From: Nocardia sp. alder85J
Lineage (GTDB): Bacteria; Actinomycetota; Actinomycetes; Mycobacteriales; Mycobacteriaceae
DNA: 64,000 nucleotides
Assembly: GCF_020176955.2 (NCBI RefSeq)
Contig: NZ_JAIUCZ020000008.1
Location: forward strand, 410,413-474,412
Direction of reading: 5' to 3'
How positions within the stretch are numbered: position 1 is the first letter of the stretch; every line of letters begins with the position of its first letter. Both the position numbers and the translations under genes were made by a program. The notes beneath the pieces were generated by a model. The model worked only from the letters and a program-made list of their open reading frames with translations. It was not told the DNA's origin and made no database searches. This document shows positions 35,159 to 45,400 of the stretch, piece by piece.

Positions 35159-35242
35159 CTTCGGTACATTCGGCACCTGACGGCGACACCAGCTGTCAAT
35201 CCCCGCCGTGCACCACCCCGACACAGGTAGCTTGAGGAATTG

Positions 35243-38200
35243 ATGGCTGACAACGAGGGATTCCCCCAGACCGGAACCGCCGACGCGGATACCGCCGTCG
35301 GATCCACCCCGCCCGCCGCACCTCGGGCTACCGAAGGAACAGGCGGTGCCGTCGATCGGCCGGCCGCCGACCTGACGGTGGCCGAGCTGCGAGAGTGGTT
35401 GCGCCGCTGGGTCGCCGACGCGACCGGGCAGCCGATCGAGCAGATCACCGTGGATCGGCCGATGGAGGAATTCGGTCTGGCCTCGCGGGATGCGCTCGCA
35501 CTCGGCGGTGACATCGAGGAGCTGACCGGCGTCACGCTCAACGCGACGATCGTGTACCAGCACCCCACCATCGCCTCGCTGGCGGAGCGGATCGTCAACG
35601 GCGAGCCGGACGTGCCGGAGGGGCTGCTCGACGAGGGCTTCTACACCGCGGTCCCGCTACCGGGCGAGGCGCACGACGTCGCGATCGTCGGCCTGTCCAC
35701 CCGGTTGCCGGGCGCGGGCGACACTCCCGAGTCGACCTGGGAATTCCTGGCCGGTCGCGGCGACGGCATCCGGGAGCGGCCGGCGGGCCGGTGGTCCGAA
35801 TTCACCGCCGATCCCCGGCTGGCGGCGGCGATCGACGCGGCCAACACCAAGGGCGGTTACCTCGATCAGGACGTGCTCAAGGGGTTCGACGCCGAATTCT
35901 TCGCGATGTCGCCGCTGGAGGTGGAGCGGGTCGACCCGCAGCAGCGGCTGATGATGGAGCTCACCTGGGAGGCGCTGGAGCACGCCCGCATCCCGGCGAA
36001 CGAGCTCAAGGGTGAGCCGGTGGGCGTGTTCATCGGTTCGTCCACCAACGACTTCATGCTGATCGCCGCGCTCGGGCTCAGCGCCGAGCGCGATCCGAAC
36101 GTGCCGGTCTCCGCCGAGGCGTACTCGCTGATGGGCAGCGCGTCCTCGATCATCCCGAACCGGGTGTCCTACTTCTACGACTTCCGCGGGCCGTCGGTCT
36201 CGGTCGACACCGCGTGCTCGTCCACGCTGGTCGCGGTGCATCAGGCGGTGCGCGCGCTGCGGACCGGCGAGGCCGACCTGGCCCTGGCCGGCGGCGTGAA
36301 CATGCTGGTGGCGCCGGCGGCGACGCTCGGCTTCGAGGCCAACGGGGCGATCGCGAAGGACGGCCACGTCAAGGCGTTCTCCTCGGATGCCGACGGTTTC
36401 GTCCGTTCCGAGGGCGCCGGTCTGGTGGTGCTGAAGCGGCTGGCCGACGCCGAGCGTGACGGCGACCAGATCTACGCCGTGATCAAGGGCACCGCCGTCA
36501 ACAACGACGGCCGCTCCAACGGCCTGCTCGCGCCGAATCCGGACGCCCAGGCCGAGGTGCTGCGCCGCGCCTACCGCGACGCCGGCATCGCGCCGTCGTC
36601 GGTCGACTACATCGAGGCGCACGGCACCGGCACCCTGCTCGGCGACCCGATCGAGGCCGACGCGCTGGCCCGGGTGATCGGCCGCGGCCGCGAGGCCGAC
36701 AAGCCGGCGCTGCTCGGCTCGGCGAAGACCAATTTCGGCCACCTGGAGTCGGCGGCCGGTGCGGCCAGCCTGGCCAAGGTGATCATGGCGTTGCAGCACA
36801 ACGTCATTCCGGCGAGCGTCAACTACGCCGGGCCCAACCCGTACATCCCGTTCGAGCAGGCCCGGCTGCGGGTCGTCGACGAGCCGACCGAATTCCCGCG
36901 CTACAGCGGCACCGCCACCATCGGCGTGTCCGGCTTCGGATTCGGTGGCACCAACGCGCATCTCGTCCTCCAGGAGTACGTCCCGCCCGCCGCGCCGGCG
37001 GAGACCGGGTTCACCGTGCCCGCCGGGCTGGCCGCGAAGGCCGAGCTCGAGGGCGATGTCGAGGACGAACTGGACGACGAGTCCACCGATGTGGTGGCCG
37101 ACGCGGAAGCGATTCTCGCGCAGGCGGACAGCGCCGCGGGCCCGGAGTGGACCGCGGCCCGCGCCGCGCCGCTGCCGGTGATCCTGCCGGTCTCCGGTTA
37201 TCTGCCGTCGCGCCGCCGGCGCGCCGCCGCGGACCTGGCCGACTGGCTGGAATCCGCCGAGGGCGCAGCCACGCCACTGGCCGATGTGGCCCGCACCCTG
37301 GCCAAGCGCAATCACGGCCGCTCCCGCGGCGTGGTGCTGGCCACCACGCACGAGGAGGCGGTCACCGGTCTGCGGGCCGTCGCCGCGGGCACACCGGGCC
37401 CGGGCGTCTTCACCGCCGACTCGCCGGCCGCGCACGGCCCGATGTGGGTGCTCGCCGGATTCGGCGCGCAGCACCGCAAGATGGGCAAGCAGCTCTACCA
37501 CGAGAACTCGATCTTCGCCCGGACCGTCGACAAGGTCGACGAGCTGGTCGAATTCGAGACCGGCTACTCGGTCCGCGAGATGATCCTCGACGACGAGCAG
37601 GACTGGGACGTCGGCACCTCGCAGGTCGGCATCTTCACCATCCAGGTCGGCCTGGCCGAGGTGCTGCGGGCGCACGGCGCCGAGCCGGAGGCCGTGGTCG
37701 GCCACTCCATGGGTGAGGCCGCGGGCGCGTACATCTCCGGCGGCCTGAACCTGGAGGACGCGGTGCGCGTGATCAGCGCCCGGTCCCGGCTGATGGGCGA
37801 GGCCGAGCAGGCCCTCACCGACGACCAGGTCCGCAACATGGCGCTGGTGGAGTACAGCGCCGACGCCATCGCCGAGGTGCTCGCCGACTATCCGGATCTC
37901 GAGGTGGCCGTCTACGCCGCTCCGACCAACACCGTGATCGGCGGCCCGCCGGAGCAGGTGCACGCGGTCGTCGCGCGCGCCGAATCCGAGGGTAAGTTCG
38001 CCCGGGTGCTGCCGACCCGCGGCGCCGGGCACACCTCGCAGATGGATCCGCTGCTGGGCGAGCTGGCCGCCGAACTGGCCGGCATCGAGCCGACCCCGCT
38101 GCGCGTCGACCTGTACTCGACCGTGCGTCGCGATGCGGTGTACCCGGTGGGGAATCCGGCGGTCCACGACGTCGACTACTGGGTCACCAACATGCGGCAT

Positions 38201-40552
38201 TCGGTGTACTTCACCCATGCGGTGCGGCACGCGGTCGACAACGGCCTCACCACCTATCTGGAGCTGGCGCCGAATTCGGTGGCGCTGATGCAGGTGCTCG
38301 GCACCACCTACGCCGCCGGTGTGCACAATGCGGCGCTGATCCCCACGCTGAAGCGCAAGGAGGACGAGTCGGCCGCGGTGATCGCCGCGCTGGCCCAGCT
38401 CTACGTGCAGGGACATCCGGTGGATCTGTCCTCGCTGCTGCCCGCGGGCACGTTCGCGAACGCGCCCCGCACCGCCTTCCTGCGCAAGGAGTACTGGCCG
38501 AAGGCGAACATCGCGATCGGTGGCGCGGGGACCGGCCGGGTGCCGGGCGCCCATGTGGCGCTGCCCGACGGCCGGCACGCCTGGGAGGTGTCGGCGAGCG
38601 CCGTCACCGATCTCGGCGCACTGGTGACCGCGGCCGCGGCCCAGGTGCTCGCGGACGTCGCCCTGGGCGCCTCGGTGACCCGGGCCGCCGTTCCGGCGAG
38701 CGGTACGTTGACCACCACGCTGACCCCGCATCCCGGTGGTGCCTCGGTGCAGGTGCACGCGGCCGCGGACGACGGGTTCCGGCTGCTGTTCGACGCGGTC
38801 GTCACCTCGGGTGCCGCCCTACCCGCGGTCACCGCCGCGCCGCCGGTCGAGACCGCCGCGCGCGAGACCGAGGCGGCGGCGGAGCCGGCCGTCGTGAGCT
38901 TCGGTGAGCGCTGGGATCCGCAGAGTTCGGAGACCGCCGAGGCCCGGCTGCGCTCCATCGTCGCCGAGACCATGGGGTACGCGCCCGAGGATCTGCCGAT
39001 GGAGATCCCGCTCATGGAGCTGGGTCTGGACTCGCTGATGGCGATGCGGATCAAGAACCGGGTCGAGTACGAATTCGACATCCCGCAGTTGCAGATCGCG
39101 GCCGTGCGCGACGCCAGCCTCAACGAGGTTGCCAAGATGCTGCGGTACGCCATCGAGCACCGCGACGAGGTGGAGGCGCTGGCCGGGCAGCAGGCCGCCG
39201 GTGGTGGCGCCCTGACCGTCGACGAGACGGTGGTGGCCGCGGCCCGCGCGGCCATCGAGGCGGGCGAGGATCCCGCGGCCGCCGCCAAGGCCGCCGCAGG
39301 TGTCGAAACCGCCGCTCCGGCAAGTGGATCCGCGGCTGCGACCGAAACCGGTAGCGGCGCTGCCGAACCCGGTGCCGCAGCCGGAACCGCAACGGCGGCA
39401 TCGGAATCCGGTGACGTCGCGGAAACCGTTGCGGCCGAAGCTGGTTCCGGTGTGCAGACCGAGGGTGGCCGGGAGGAGAACGTACCCCCGCGCGACGCGG
39501 CCGAGCGACTGACCTACGCCACCTGGGCGACAGCCACCGGCAAGTCGGCCGGCGGCATCTTCAACCTGCTGCCGGAGATCGGCGAGGAACTCGCCGGGAA
39601 GCTGGCGGACCGGCTGTCGGAGCGGGTCGGAGCCCAGGTCGATCCGGCCGAGGTACGGACGGTCCGCACCATCGAGCAGCTGTCCGACATCGTGCGCCGG
39701 TACCAGGAGGACGGCGCCGGCGTCGACGGCTTCGTCCGCACCCTGCGGGCCCATCCCGAGGGCTCGACGGCCGTGCCGGTGTTCGTGTTCCATCCCTCCG
39801 GCGGTAATACGCTGGTGTACGAGCCGCTGCTGAAGCGGCTGCCCGCCGACACCCCGATGTACGGTTTCGAGCGGGTCGAGGGTTCCATCGACGAGCGGGC
39901 GCGGCAGTACATCCCGGAGATCCGCAAGCTCCAGCCGGAGGGGCCGTACGTGCTGTACGGCTGGTCGCTGGGCGCGGTGTTCGCCCTGCAGGTCGCGCAG
40001 ATCATGCGGGACGAGGGCGCGGACGTCCGATTGATCGGCCTGATCGACCTGGCGCTGCCGGTGGACAACGAGGTGAACAACCCCGAGGAGCGGGTGCGCC
40101 GGATCGAGCGGTACCAGGCCTTCGCCAAGAAGACCTACGGTTTCCAGGGCGAACTGGATCAGGAGCAGATGGAGGAGCTGGCCGGCGTCGACGACGCGGA
40201 GCAGTTCCAGATCATCTCCGAGCTCATCAAATTCGCCGGTGTGCAGATCCCGGGCGGCGTGCTGGAACACCAGCGCACCTCATGGGTGGAGAGCCGCGAG
40301 TTGCAGAAGGTGACGCCCAGCCGGTATGACGGTGACACCGTGCTGTACCTTGCTGATCGATACCACGACGGAATCATCGAGCTGGAACCGCGTTTCGCCG
40401 ACCGCCGGCCCAATGGTGGCTGGGACGAGTACATCCCGAATCTGGAGATCATCCACATTCCGGGCGATCATCTCCAGATCATCGATGAACCGCGCATCGC
40501 CACGATCGGCGCCGATCTGACCGAGAAGTTGACCGAGATCCAACGCAGCTGA
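35243..40552 (+). CDS. pks13: polyketide synthase Pks13 (mycolic acid condensase)
   Basis: A 1769-residue megasynthase that performs the Claisen condensation of meromycolyl and 2-carboxyacyl chains to give the alpha-alkyl beta-keto precursor of mycolic acid. Domains in order: N-terminal acyl carrier (phosphopantetheine Ser81 in GLASRD), ketosynthase (Cys325 in DTACSS; EAHGTGT; KTNFGHLE), acyltransferase (Ser822 in GHSMGE), second acyl carrier (Ser1264 in LGLDSL), an Ala/Glu/Thr-rich linker (about 1320-1420) and a thioesterase (Ser1575 in GWSLGA). It lacks reductive domains, as expected. An in-frame TTG at 35240 precedes the ATG; GAGGA lies 5 nt upstream of ATG 35243. Confidence 0.97.
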   Translation: MADNEGFPQTGTADADTAVGSTPPAAPRATEGTGGAVDRPAADLTVAELREWLRRWVADATGQPIEQITVDRPMEEFGLASRDALALGGDIEELTGVTLNATIVYQHPTIASLAERIVNGEPDVPEGLLDEGFYTAVPLPGEAHDVAIVGLSTRLPGAGDTPESTWEFLAGRGDGIRERPAGRWSEFTADPRLAAAIDAANTKGGYLDQDVLKGFDAEFFAMSPLEVERVDPQQRLMMELTWEALEHARIPANELKGEPVGVFIGSSTNDFMLIAALGLSAERDPNVPVSAEAYSLMGSASSIIPNRVSYFYDFRGPSVSVDTACSSTLVAVHQAVRALRTGEADLALAGGVNMLVAPAATLGFEANGAIAKDGHVKAFSSDADGFVRSEGAGLVVLKRLADAERDGDQIYAVIKGTAVNNDGRSNGLLAPNPDAQAEVLRRAYRDAGIAPSSVDYIEAHGTGTLLGDPIEADALARVIGRGREADKPALLGSAKTNFGHLESAAGAASLAKVIMALQHNVIPASVNYAGPNPYIPFEQARLRVVDEPTEFPRYSGTATIGVSGFGFGGTNAHLVLQEYVPPAAPAETGFTVPAGLAAKAELEGDVEDELDDESTDVVADAEAILAQADSAAGPEWTAARAAPLPVILPVSGYLPSRRRRAAADLADWLESAEGAATPLADVARTLAKRNHGRSRGVVLATTHEEAVTGLRAVAAGTPGPGVFTADSPAAHGPMWVLAGFGAQHRKMGKQLYHENSIFARTVDKVDELVEFETGYSVREMILDDEQDWDVGTSQVGIFTIQVGLAEVLRAHGAEPEAVVGHSMGEAAGAYISGGLNLEDAVRVISARSRLMGEAEQALTDDQVRNMALVEYSADAIAEVLADYPDLEVAVYAAPTNTVIGGPPEQVHAVVARAESEGKFARVLPTRGAGHTSQMDPLLGELAAELAGIEPTPLRVDLYSTVRRDAVYPVGNPAVHDVDYWVTNMRHSVYFTHAVRHAVDNGLTTYLELAPNSVALMQVLGTTYAAGVHNAALIPTLKRKEDESAAVIAALAQLYVQGHPVDLSSLLPAGTFANAPRTAFLRKEYWPKANIAIGGAGTGRVPGAHVALPDGRHAWEVSASAVTDLGALVTAAAAQVLADVALGASVTRAAVPASGTLTTTLTPHPGGASVQVHAAADDGFRLLFDAVVTSGAALPAVTAAPPVETAARETEAAAEPAVVSFGERWDPQSSETAEARLRSIVAETMGYAPEDLPMEIPLMELGLDSLMAMRIKNRVEYEFDIPQLQIAAVRDASLNEVAKMLRYAIEHRDEVEALAGQQAAGGGALTVDETVVAAARAAIEAGEDPAAAAKAAAGVETAAPASGSAAATETGSGAAEPGAAAGTATAASESGDVAETVAAEAGSGVQTEGGREENVPPRDAAERLTYATWATATGKSAGGIFNLLPEIGEELAGKLADRLSERVGAQVDPAEVRTVRTIEQLSDIVRRYQEDGAGVDGFVRTLRAHPEGSTAVPVFVFHPSGGNTLVYEPLLKRLPADTPMYGFERVEGSIDERARQYIPEIRKLQPEGPYVLYGWSLGAVFALQVAQIMRDEGADVRLIGLIDLALPVDNEVNNPEERVRRIERYQAFAKKTYGFQGELDQEQMEELAGVDDAEQFQIISELIKFAGVQIPGGVLEHQRTSWVESRELQKVTPSRYDGDTVLYLADRYHDGIIELEPRFADRRPNGGWDEYIPNLEIIHIPGDHLQIIDEPRIATIGADLTEKLTEIQRS

Positions 40553-40573
40553 CCGATATCCGAGGGGAGATCT

Positions 40574-42118
40574 GTGAGCACGACCGCCCAGAAGATCGCC
40601 GAACTGCGCAAGAAACTCGAGCTGGCGCAGGAACCGGCAGGCGAAGCGGCAGTGACGAAACGGACCCGCAAGGGCATCCCCTCGGCCCGGGACCGGATCG
40701 GCATGCTGCTCGATCCGGGTAGTTTCGTGGAACTGGGTGCGCTGGTACGCAATCCGGGCGATCCGGACGCGCTGTACGGCGACGGTGTGGTCACCGGGCA
40801 CGGGCTGATCGACGGCCGCCCGGTGGCGGTGTTCTCGCACGATCAGACCGTGTACGGCGGTTCGGTGGGCGAGATGTTCGGCCGGAAGGTGGCCGCGATC
40901 TACGAGTTCGCGGCCAAGGTCGGCTGCCCGGTGGTCGGCATCAACGACTCCGGCGGTGCCCGCGTGCAGGAGGCCGTCACCTCCATGGCCTGGTACGCCG
41001 AACTGGGCCGCCGCCAGGAGCCGTTGTCGGGCATGGTGCCGCAGATCTCGATGATGCTCGGCAGCTGCGCCGGCGGCGCGGTGTACGCCCCGATCAACAC
41101 CGACGTGCTGGTGGCCACCGAATCGGCCTACCTGTTCGTGGCGGGCCCGAAGGTGATCCTGGAGGCCACCGGCGAGGACGTCAGCCTGGAGGAGCTCGGC
41201 GGCGCCCACAGTCAGGCGCAGTACGGCAACATCCACCATGTCGCGAAGGATGAGCCGGCCGCCTTCGAATGGGTGCGGCAGTACCTGAGCTACTTCCCGT
41301 CCAGCTGCCAGGAGCCCGGTCCGGTGATCAATCCGGGCCTGGAGCCCGAACTCACCGCCAGCGACCGGGAACTGGACGCGATCGTGCCGGATGCCGACAA
41401 CGCCGGCTACGACATGTACGACATCCTGCTGCGCATCTTCGACGACGGTGAGTTCCACGAGGTCGGCGCGCCGGCCGGGAAGAACCTGATCACCGGATTC
41501 GCGCGGGTGGACGGTCGCGCGGTGGGCGTGGTCGCCAATCAGCCGCTGGTGTACGCGGGTGCGCTGGACGCCCGCACCGCCGACAAGGCGGCGCACTTCG
41601 TCCGGATCTGCGACGCGTTCGAGATCCCGCTGGTCTTCGTGGTCGACACCCCCGGCTTCCTGCCCGGGGTGGAGCAGGAGAAGATCGGCGTCATCAAGCG
41701 CGGCGGGCGGTTCATCGCCTCCTACGTGGAGGCCACCGTGCCGAAGGTGACGGTGGTGATCCGCAAGTCGTACGGCGGCGGCTACGCCGTCATGGGCTCC
41801 AAACAGCTCGGCGCCGACGTCAATCTGGCCTGGCCGACGGCCCGCATCGCGGTGATGGGCGCGGAGAGCGCGGTCAGCCTGATCGGCGCCCGGCAGCTGG
41901 CCGCCGCGCCGGACGAGCAGCGCGAGACGATCCGCAGGCAGATGATCGACTTCTACAACGCGACCATGGCCACGCCGTGGGTGGCCGCCGAGCGCGGCTA
42001 CATCGACGCGGTCATCGAGCCGGCCGCCACACGCCTGGAAATTCGCCGGGCCCTGCAACTGCTGCGCGACAAGAAGCTGGTTCGCAACCCGCGCAAACAT
42101 CACCTCTTCCCGTTCTGA
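40574..42118 (+). CDS. accD4: acyl-CoA carboxylase beta subunit AccD4
   Basis: A 514-residue carboxyltransferase. With the AccA3 biotin subunit and other AccD proteins it carboxylates the long acyl-CoA that becomes the alpha branch in the Pks13 reaction. Two crotonase-like halves are seen: N-terminal GINDSGGARVQEAVTSM and GSCAGGAVYAP; C-terminal FVVDTPGFLPGVEQE and SYGGGYAVMGS, the oxyanion-hole glycines. The GTG start has GAGGGGAGATCT upstream, 21 bp after pks13. It closes the fadD32-pks13-accD4 operon. Confidence 0.95.
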   Translation: MSTTAQKIAELRKKLELAQEPAGEAAVTKRTRKGIPSARDRIGMLLDPGSFVELGALVRNPGDPDALYGDGVVTGHGLIDGRPVAVFSHDQTVYGGSVGEMFGRKVAAIYEFAAKVGCPVVGINDSGGARVQEAVTSMAWYAELGRRQEPLSGMVPQISMMLGSCAGGAVYAPINTDVLVATESAYLFVAGPKVILEATGEDVSLEELGGAHSQAQYGNIHHVAKDEPAAFEWVRQYLSYFPSSCQEPGPVINPGLEPELTASDRELDAIVPDADNAGYDMYDILLRIFDDGEFHEVGAPAGKNLITGFARVDGRAVGVVANQPLVYAGALDARTADKAAHFVRICDAFEIPLVFVVDTPGFLPGVEQEKIGVIKRGGRFIASYVEATVPKVTVVIRKSYGGGYAVMGSKQLGADVNLAWPTARIAVMGAESAVSLIGARQLAAAPDEQRETIRRQMIDFYNATMATPWVAAERGYIDAVIEPAATRLEIRRALQLLRDKKLVRNPRKHHLFPF

Positions 42119-42204
42119 TCGCCCGACCGGCCGGAACACGACCGCAACCATTGTCTTTGCCGGAATCCGGGGGAGCGGCCACCGCGGTATGAGAGCCTTC
42201 TGCT

Positions 42205-42411
42205 ATGGGTAGCTCACCGAAGGCTGTACTAGAAGGCGGACCGGACGACCTGTCGCATCGGATTGTGCCGATCACTCCGCCGGGCATCGAGTTACGGGTT
42301 GCGCATCAAGGCGGCTACGAGCGGTTCAAGGCCACCCCACGCCGACAGGACACCGCCGAGGGCAGTCTGCCCGTCTACGAGTGGTTCGAGCATATCGAAC
42401 ACGACCACTGA
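42205..42411 (+). CDS. small DUF5988-like protein
   Basis: A 68-residue acidic/neutral protein with VLEGGPDDLSHRIV near the N-terminus and a GGYERF ... LPVYEW pattern in the second half. I recall the same layout in small actinobacterial proteins of the DUF5988 family, often found in secondary-metabolite regions; this match is from memory. The gene has lower GC at third positions than neighbours and a weak ribosome site. It stands alone between accD4 and a convergent emb gene, followed by a strong terminator. Function unknown. Confidence 0.62.
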   Translation: MGSSPKAVLEGGPDDLSHRIVPITPPGIELRVAHQGGYERFKATPRRQDTAEGSLPVYEWFEHIEHDH

Positions 42412-42445
42412 TTCATCCGCTCGTTCCGAGTTCCGGAGACGAAAC

Positions 42446-42479
42446 GCGGGCGGCGCACCCTTCCGAGTGCGCCGCCCGC
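42446..42479. terminator. bidirectional terminator between the small DUF5988-like gene and emb
   Basis: A perfect 13-bp stem, GCGGGCGGCGCAC at 42446-42458 with complement at 42467-42479, and an 8-nt loop, between convergent genes. GTTTCG follows on the minus-strand side. Confidence 0.75.
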
Positions 42480-42499
42480 CCGTTCCGAAAGTCGCTCTC

Positions 42500-45400
42500 T
42501 CAGTACATCCGGATCTTGCCCGGTGACCAGAACCCGGACCGGGTCTGCTCGCCGGTGTCGATCTTCGCGGGCGTCGCGTTCGGGTAGTACCGGTCGTAGC
42601 GCTCCAGCGAACCCCAGTCCCGTGCCCAGTCGCCCTTCAGATAGGTCGGGACGGTCGAGGCGCCGGCCAGCATGTTGGCGAAGCCGTTGGGGCCGCCGAA
42701 CTCCTCCGCCTGCCAGGTGTCGGTCGAGCTGACCGCCAGCGGACGGTCCGGCTTGATCCGGAAGTTCGGCATGTCGGCCACGCCGTCGCGGTGCAGGAAC
42801 GGTTGCTGGCAGGGGAATTGCAGGCCCACCGCCCAGTCCTCCAGGACCTCCTGCTTCGTCCCGATGTAGTCGCCGAGCGTCTGCAAGGTCGGTACTCGGG
42901 GGGCAGTGAAGGCGAGCCACTGGTCGCCGATCAGCACGTTCCGGTTGGCGACGATGCGGATCGCGTCGGCGTCGGGTGCCAGCGCGTCGATCGGCACGCG
43001 CAGGTTGCGCCAGGCCGGGGCCGGGCCGATATCGCGTGGCAGCGTGCTGCCCAGCTTGGTGACGGTGCCGTCGGCATTGCGCTTGCCGTACTCCACCTCC
43101 AGATCCTGGCCGTACACCAACGCGCCCGCGGTGTCGAAGGACAGGATGCGCCCGGCGGCCGAGATCACCACCAGCGGCGACTGCGCGGAGCGCGCCGGCA
43201 GCTGGTACCAGCTGGAGGTCAGATGCGCCGGCTCCTGGATGCCGGCCTGGTAACTGCCCTGCACCGGCGTGGTCTTCGGATCCAGGCCGAACGGCAGCGC
43301 CACCGTGCTGCCGTTGACTCCGGCGTCGGCGACGCGGCCGCCGCCGGTGCCCGCGCTCTGCCCGTCCGCGACGTTCACGCCGACAGACTGCGTGGTGGTG
43401 TTGCCGGAACCCGGCTTCACCTCGACCGAATCGGCCTTCAGGGTGTCGGGCACGCCGTTCGGGTCGAAGCCGGTCGGGTTCTCGCCGCCGAGCGGGTCGC
43501 CGTTCTTCGGCGGGTGGGCCGGATCCACGATCGGGGTCAGGTTGCCGCTGTTGACATTGCCCTCGACCAGCACGTCGTTGGCGAGACCGCACGAATTGCC
43601 GCCCAGCGCATCGAAATTCGAGCGGGCCAGCGAATACGACGGGTACTGGGTGTAGGCGCCCTTGGCCAGCGACAGCACCTCGAAACCGACCATCAGCAGC
43701 GCGACGACGGTCAGCGGCACCCCGGCCGCCCACCGGAACACCGCGCCGCGCCGCGGCCGCTCACCCGGCGGGGCGATGTAGTCCTCGCGCAGCGCCTGCC
43801 AGCCCACCAGGATCAGCGCGAGCCCGAACAGCACCAGCATGATCGTGTTGGACTGATGCCCGTGCACCTGCACCGGCTTGTCGAACCACGGCACACCGTA
43901 GCTGGAGACGTACCAGTACCCGTTGATGCCGGAGAACGAGACCGCCAGCACGAACAACAGCGCCGCCAGGAAGATCGACCGGCTCTTGCGCGAGCGCAGC
44001 GTGGTCCGGCCCACCGCGACCGCGGTCGCCGCCGCCAGCGCGCCCGCGATGCCCGCGTAGGCGCCGAAGTGGTGGGTCCACTTGGTCGGGTTGAACATCA
44101 TGAAGAAAATGGTTCCGGCGACCATTCCGATCAGCCGCCAGGTCGGCCCGGAGGCCAGGCCGGGCACCTGCCGCCGCCGCAGCAGCACCAGCGCGGTGGT
44201 GATCAGGCAGAGGATCATCACGAGGAAGGCGAAGCGGCGCGACAGCGAGCCGTCGACCGTCTGCACGAAGAGGTAGTAGTACCGGAGGTAGTCCTCCCAC
44301 CAGGCCAGGTTCGGGCCGGTGATCTGCCGGATCCGGTCGGCCTCCTGGATATTGGCGAAGGTCTGGTCGCCGTACACGACGGTCAGCACCAGCACCCCGG
44401 CCGCGACGATCGGGGCCAGCGGTGGCAGCGTCGCACCCCACCAGCGGCTCGCGCCCCGGGCGACCAGTTCCCGGCGGTGCCGCACCACGATGCGCACCAG
44501 CGGGCGGATGGCGGCCAGCAGCGCGGCCACACACATCAGCCCGGTGGGCGCCGCGGCGAGGGTGAACGCCGCGAAGAACACCGCGATCGCGGCCGGCAGC
44601 AACCGGCTGGTGGCGATGGCCCGTTCCAGCGATACCCAGGTCAGCAGTGCGCCGAGCGCCACGATCGGCTCCGAGCGCAGGCCGTTGTCGAACGGCAGCC
44701 AGAACGCCAGGAACACCATGCCCGCGGTCCACAGCGCGACGGAGTCGCCGCGGACGATGCTCTTGCGGCCCAGCGCCCCGCGGGTGCCGCGGCCCAGCCG
44801 AGGCAGCACCTCCCGGCTGATCACCAGCCAGCACAGGATGCCGCAGAGCAGCGCCGGAATGCGCACCCACCAGCTCGCGGTGGAGAGGTTCGCGAACTCC
44901 TGGATCACGTAGTAGTACCAGCCGAACGGCGCCTCCGGCACGCCGTACCAGCGGAAGTAGTTGGCCAGATACCCCGCGTGCGGGGCGACCCGGACCATGG
45001 TCAGGATGTAGCCGTCGTCGGAGGTGTTGGCGCCGATGAAGTGCCACACCAGCAGCGTGCCGATCACCGCGCCGTCACCCCAGGTGGGCCGCAGCCAGCG
45101 GGCGGGCATGATGCGGCGGTGGCCGCGCCCGTCGGCGAGATCCAGCCGGGCCAGCGCCACCAGCGCCAGCAGGGTGCACAGCACCGCGGCGATCGTCGCG
45201 ATCAGCTTCGTCACCGTCGGATGCGAGGTGAACCGGGAGTCGACGGTCATGTGGAAGGCCAGCCCCGCCGGCGCCGGCCCCTTCAGATCGGAGAAGATGC
45301 CGACCACCTGCGGCCGCAGGTCTCCGTTCAGGGCGCCCTCGACGGGCACGGTGACCTGTTCGGTGGCCCCGGCCGGCCCCCCGGCCACCGGCCGCTCGAC

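Noticed and set aside
35657..38758. 1033-codon open frame antisense to pks13
   Set aside because: Long antisense frames are expected in GC-rich genes with G/C third positions. The translation is low-complexity Arg/Gly/His-rich with no known domain, while the sense strand encodes an intact Pks13.
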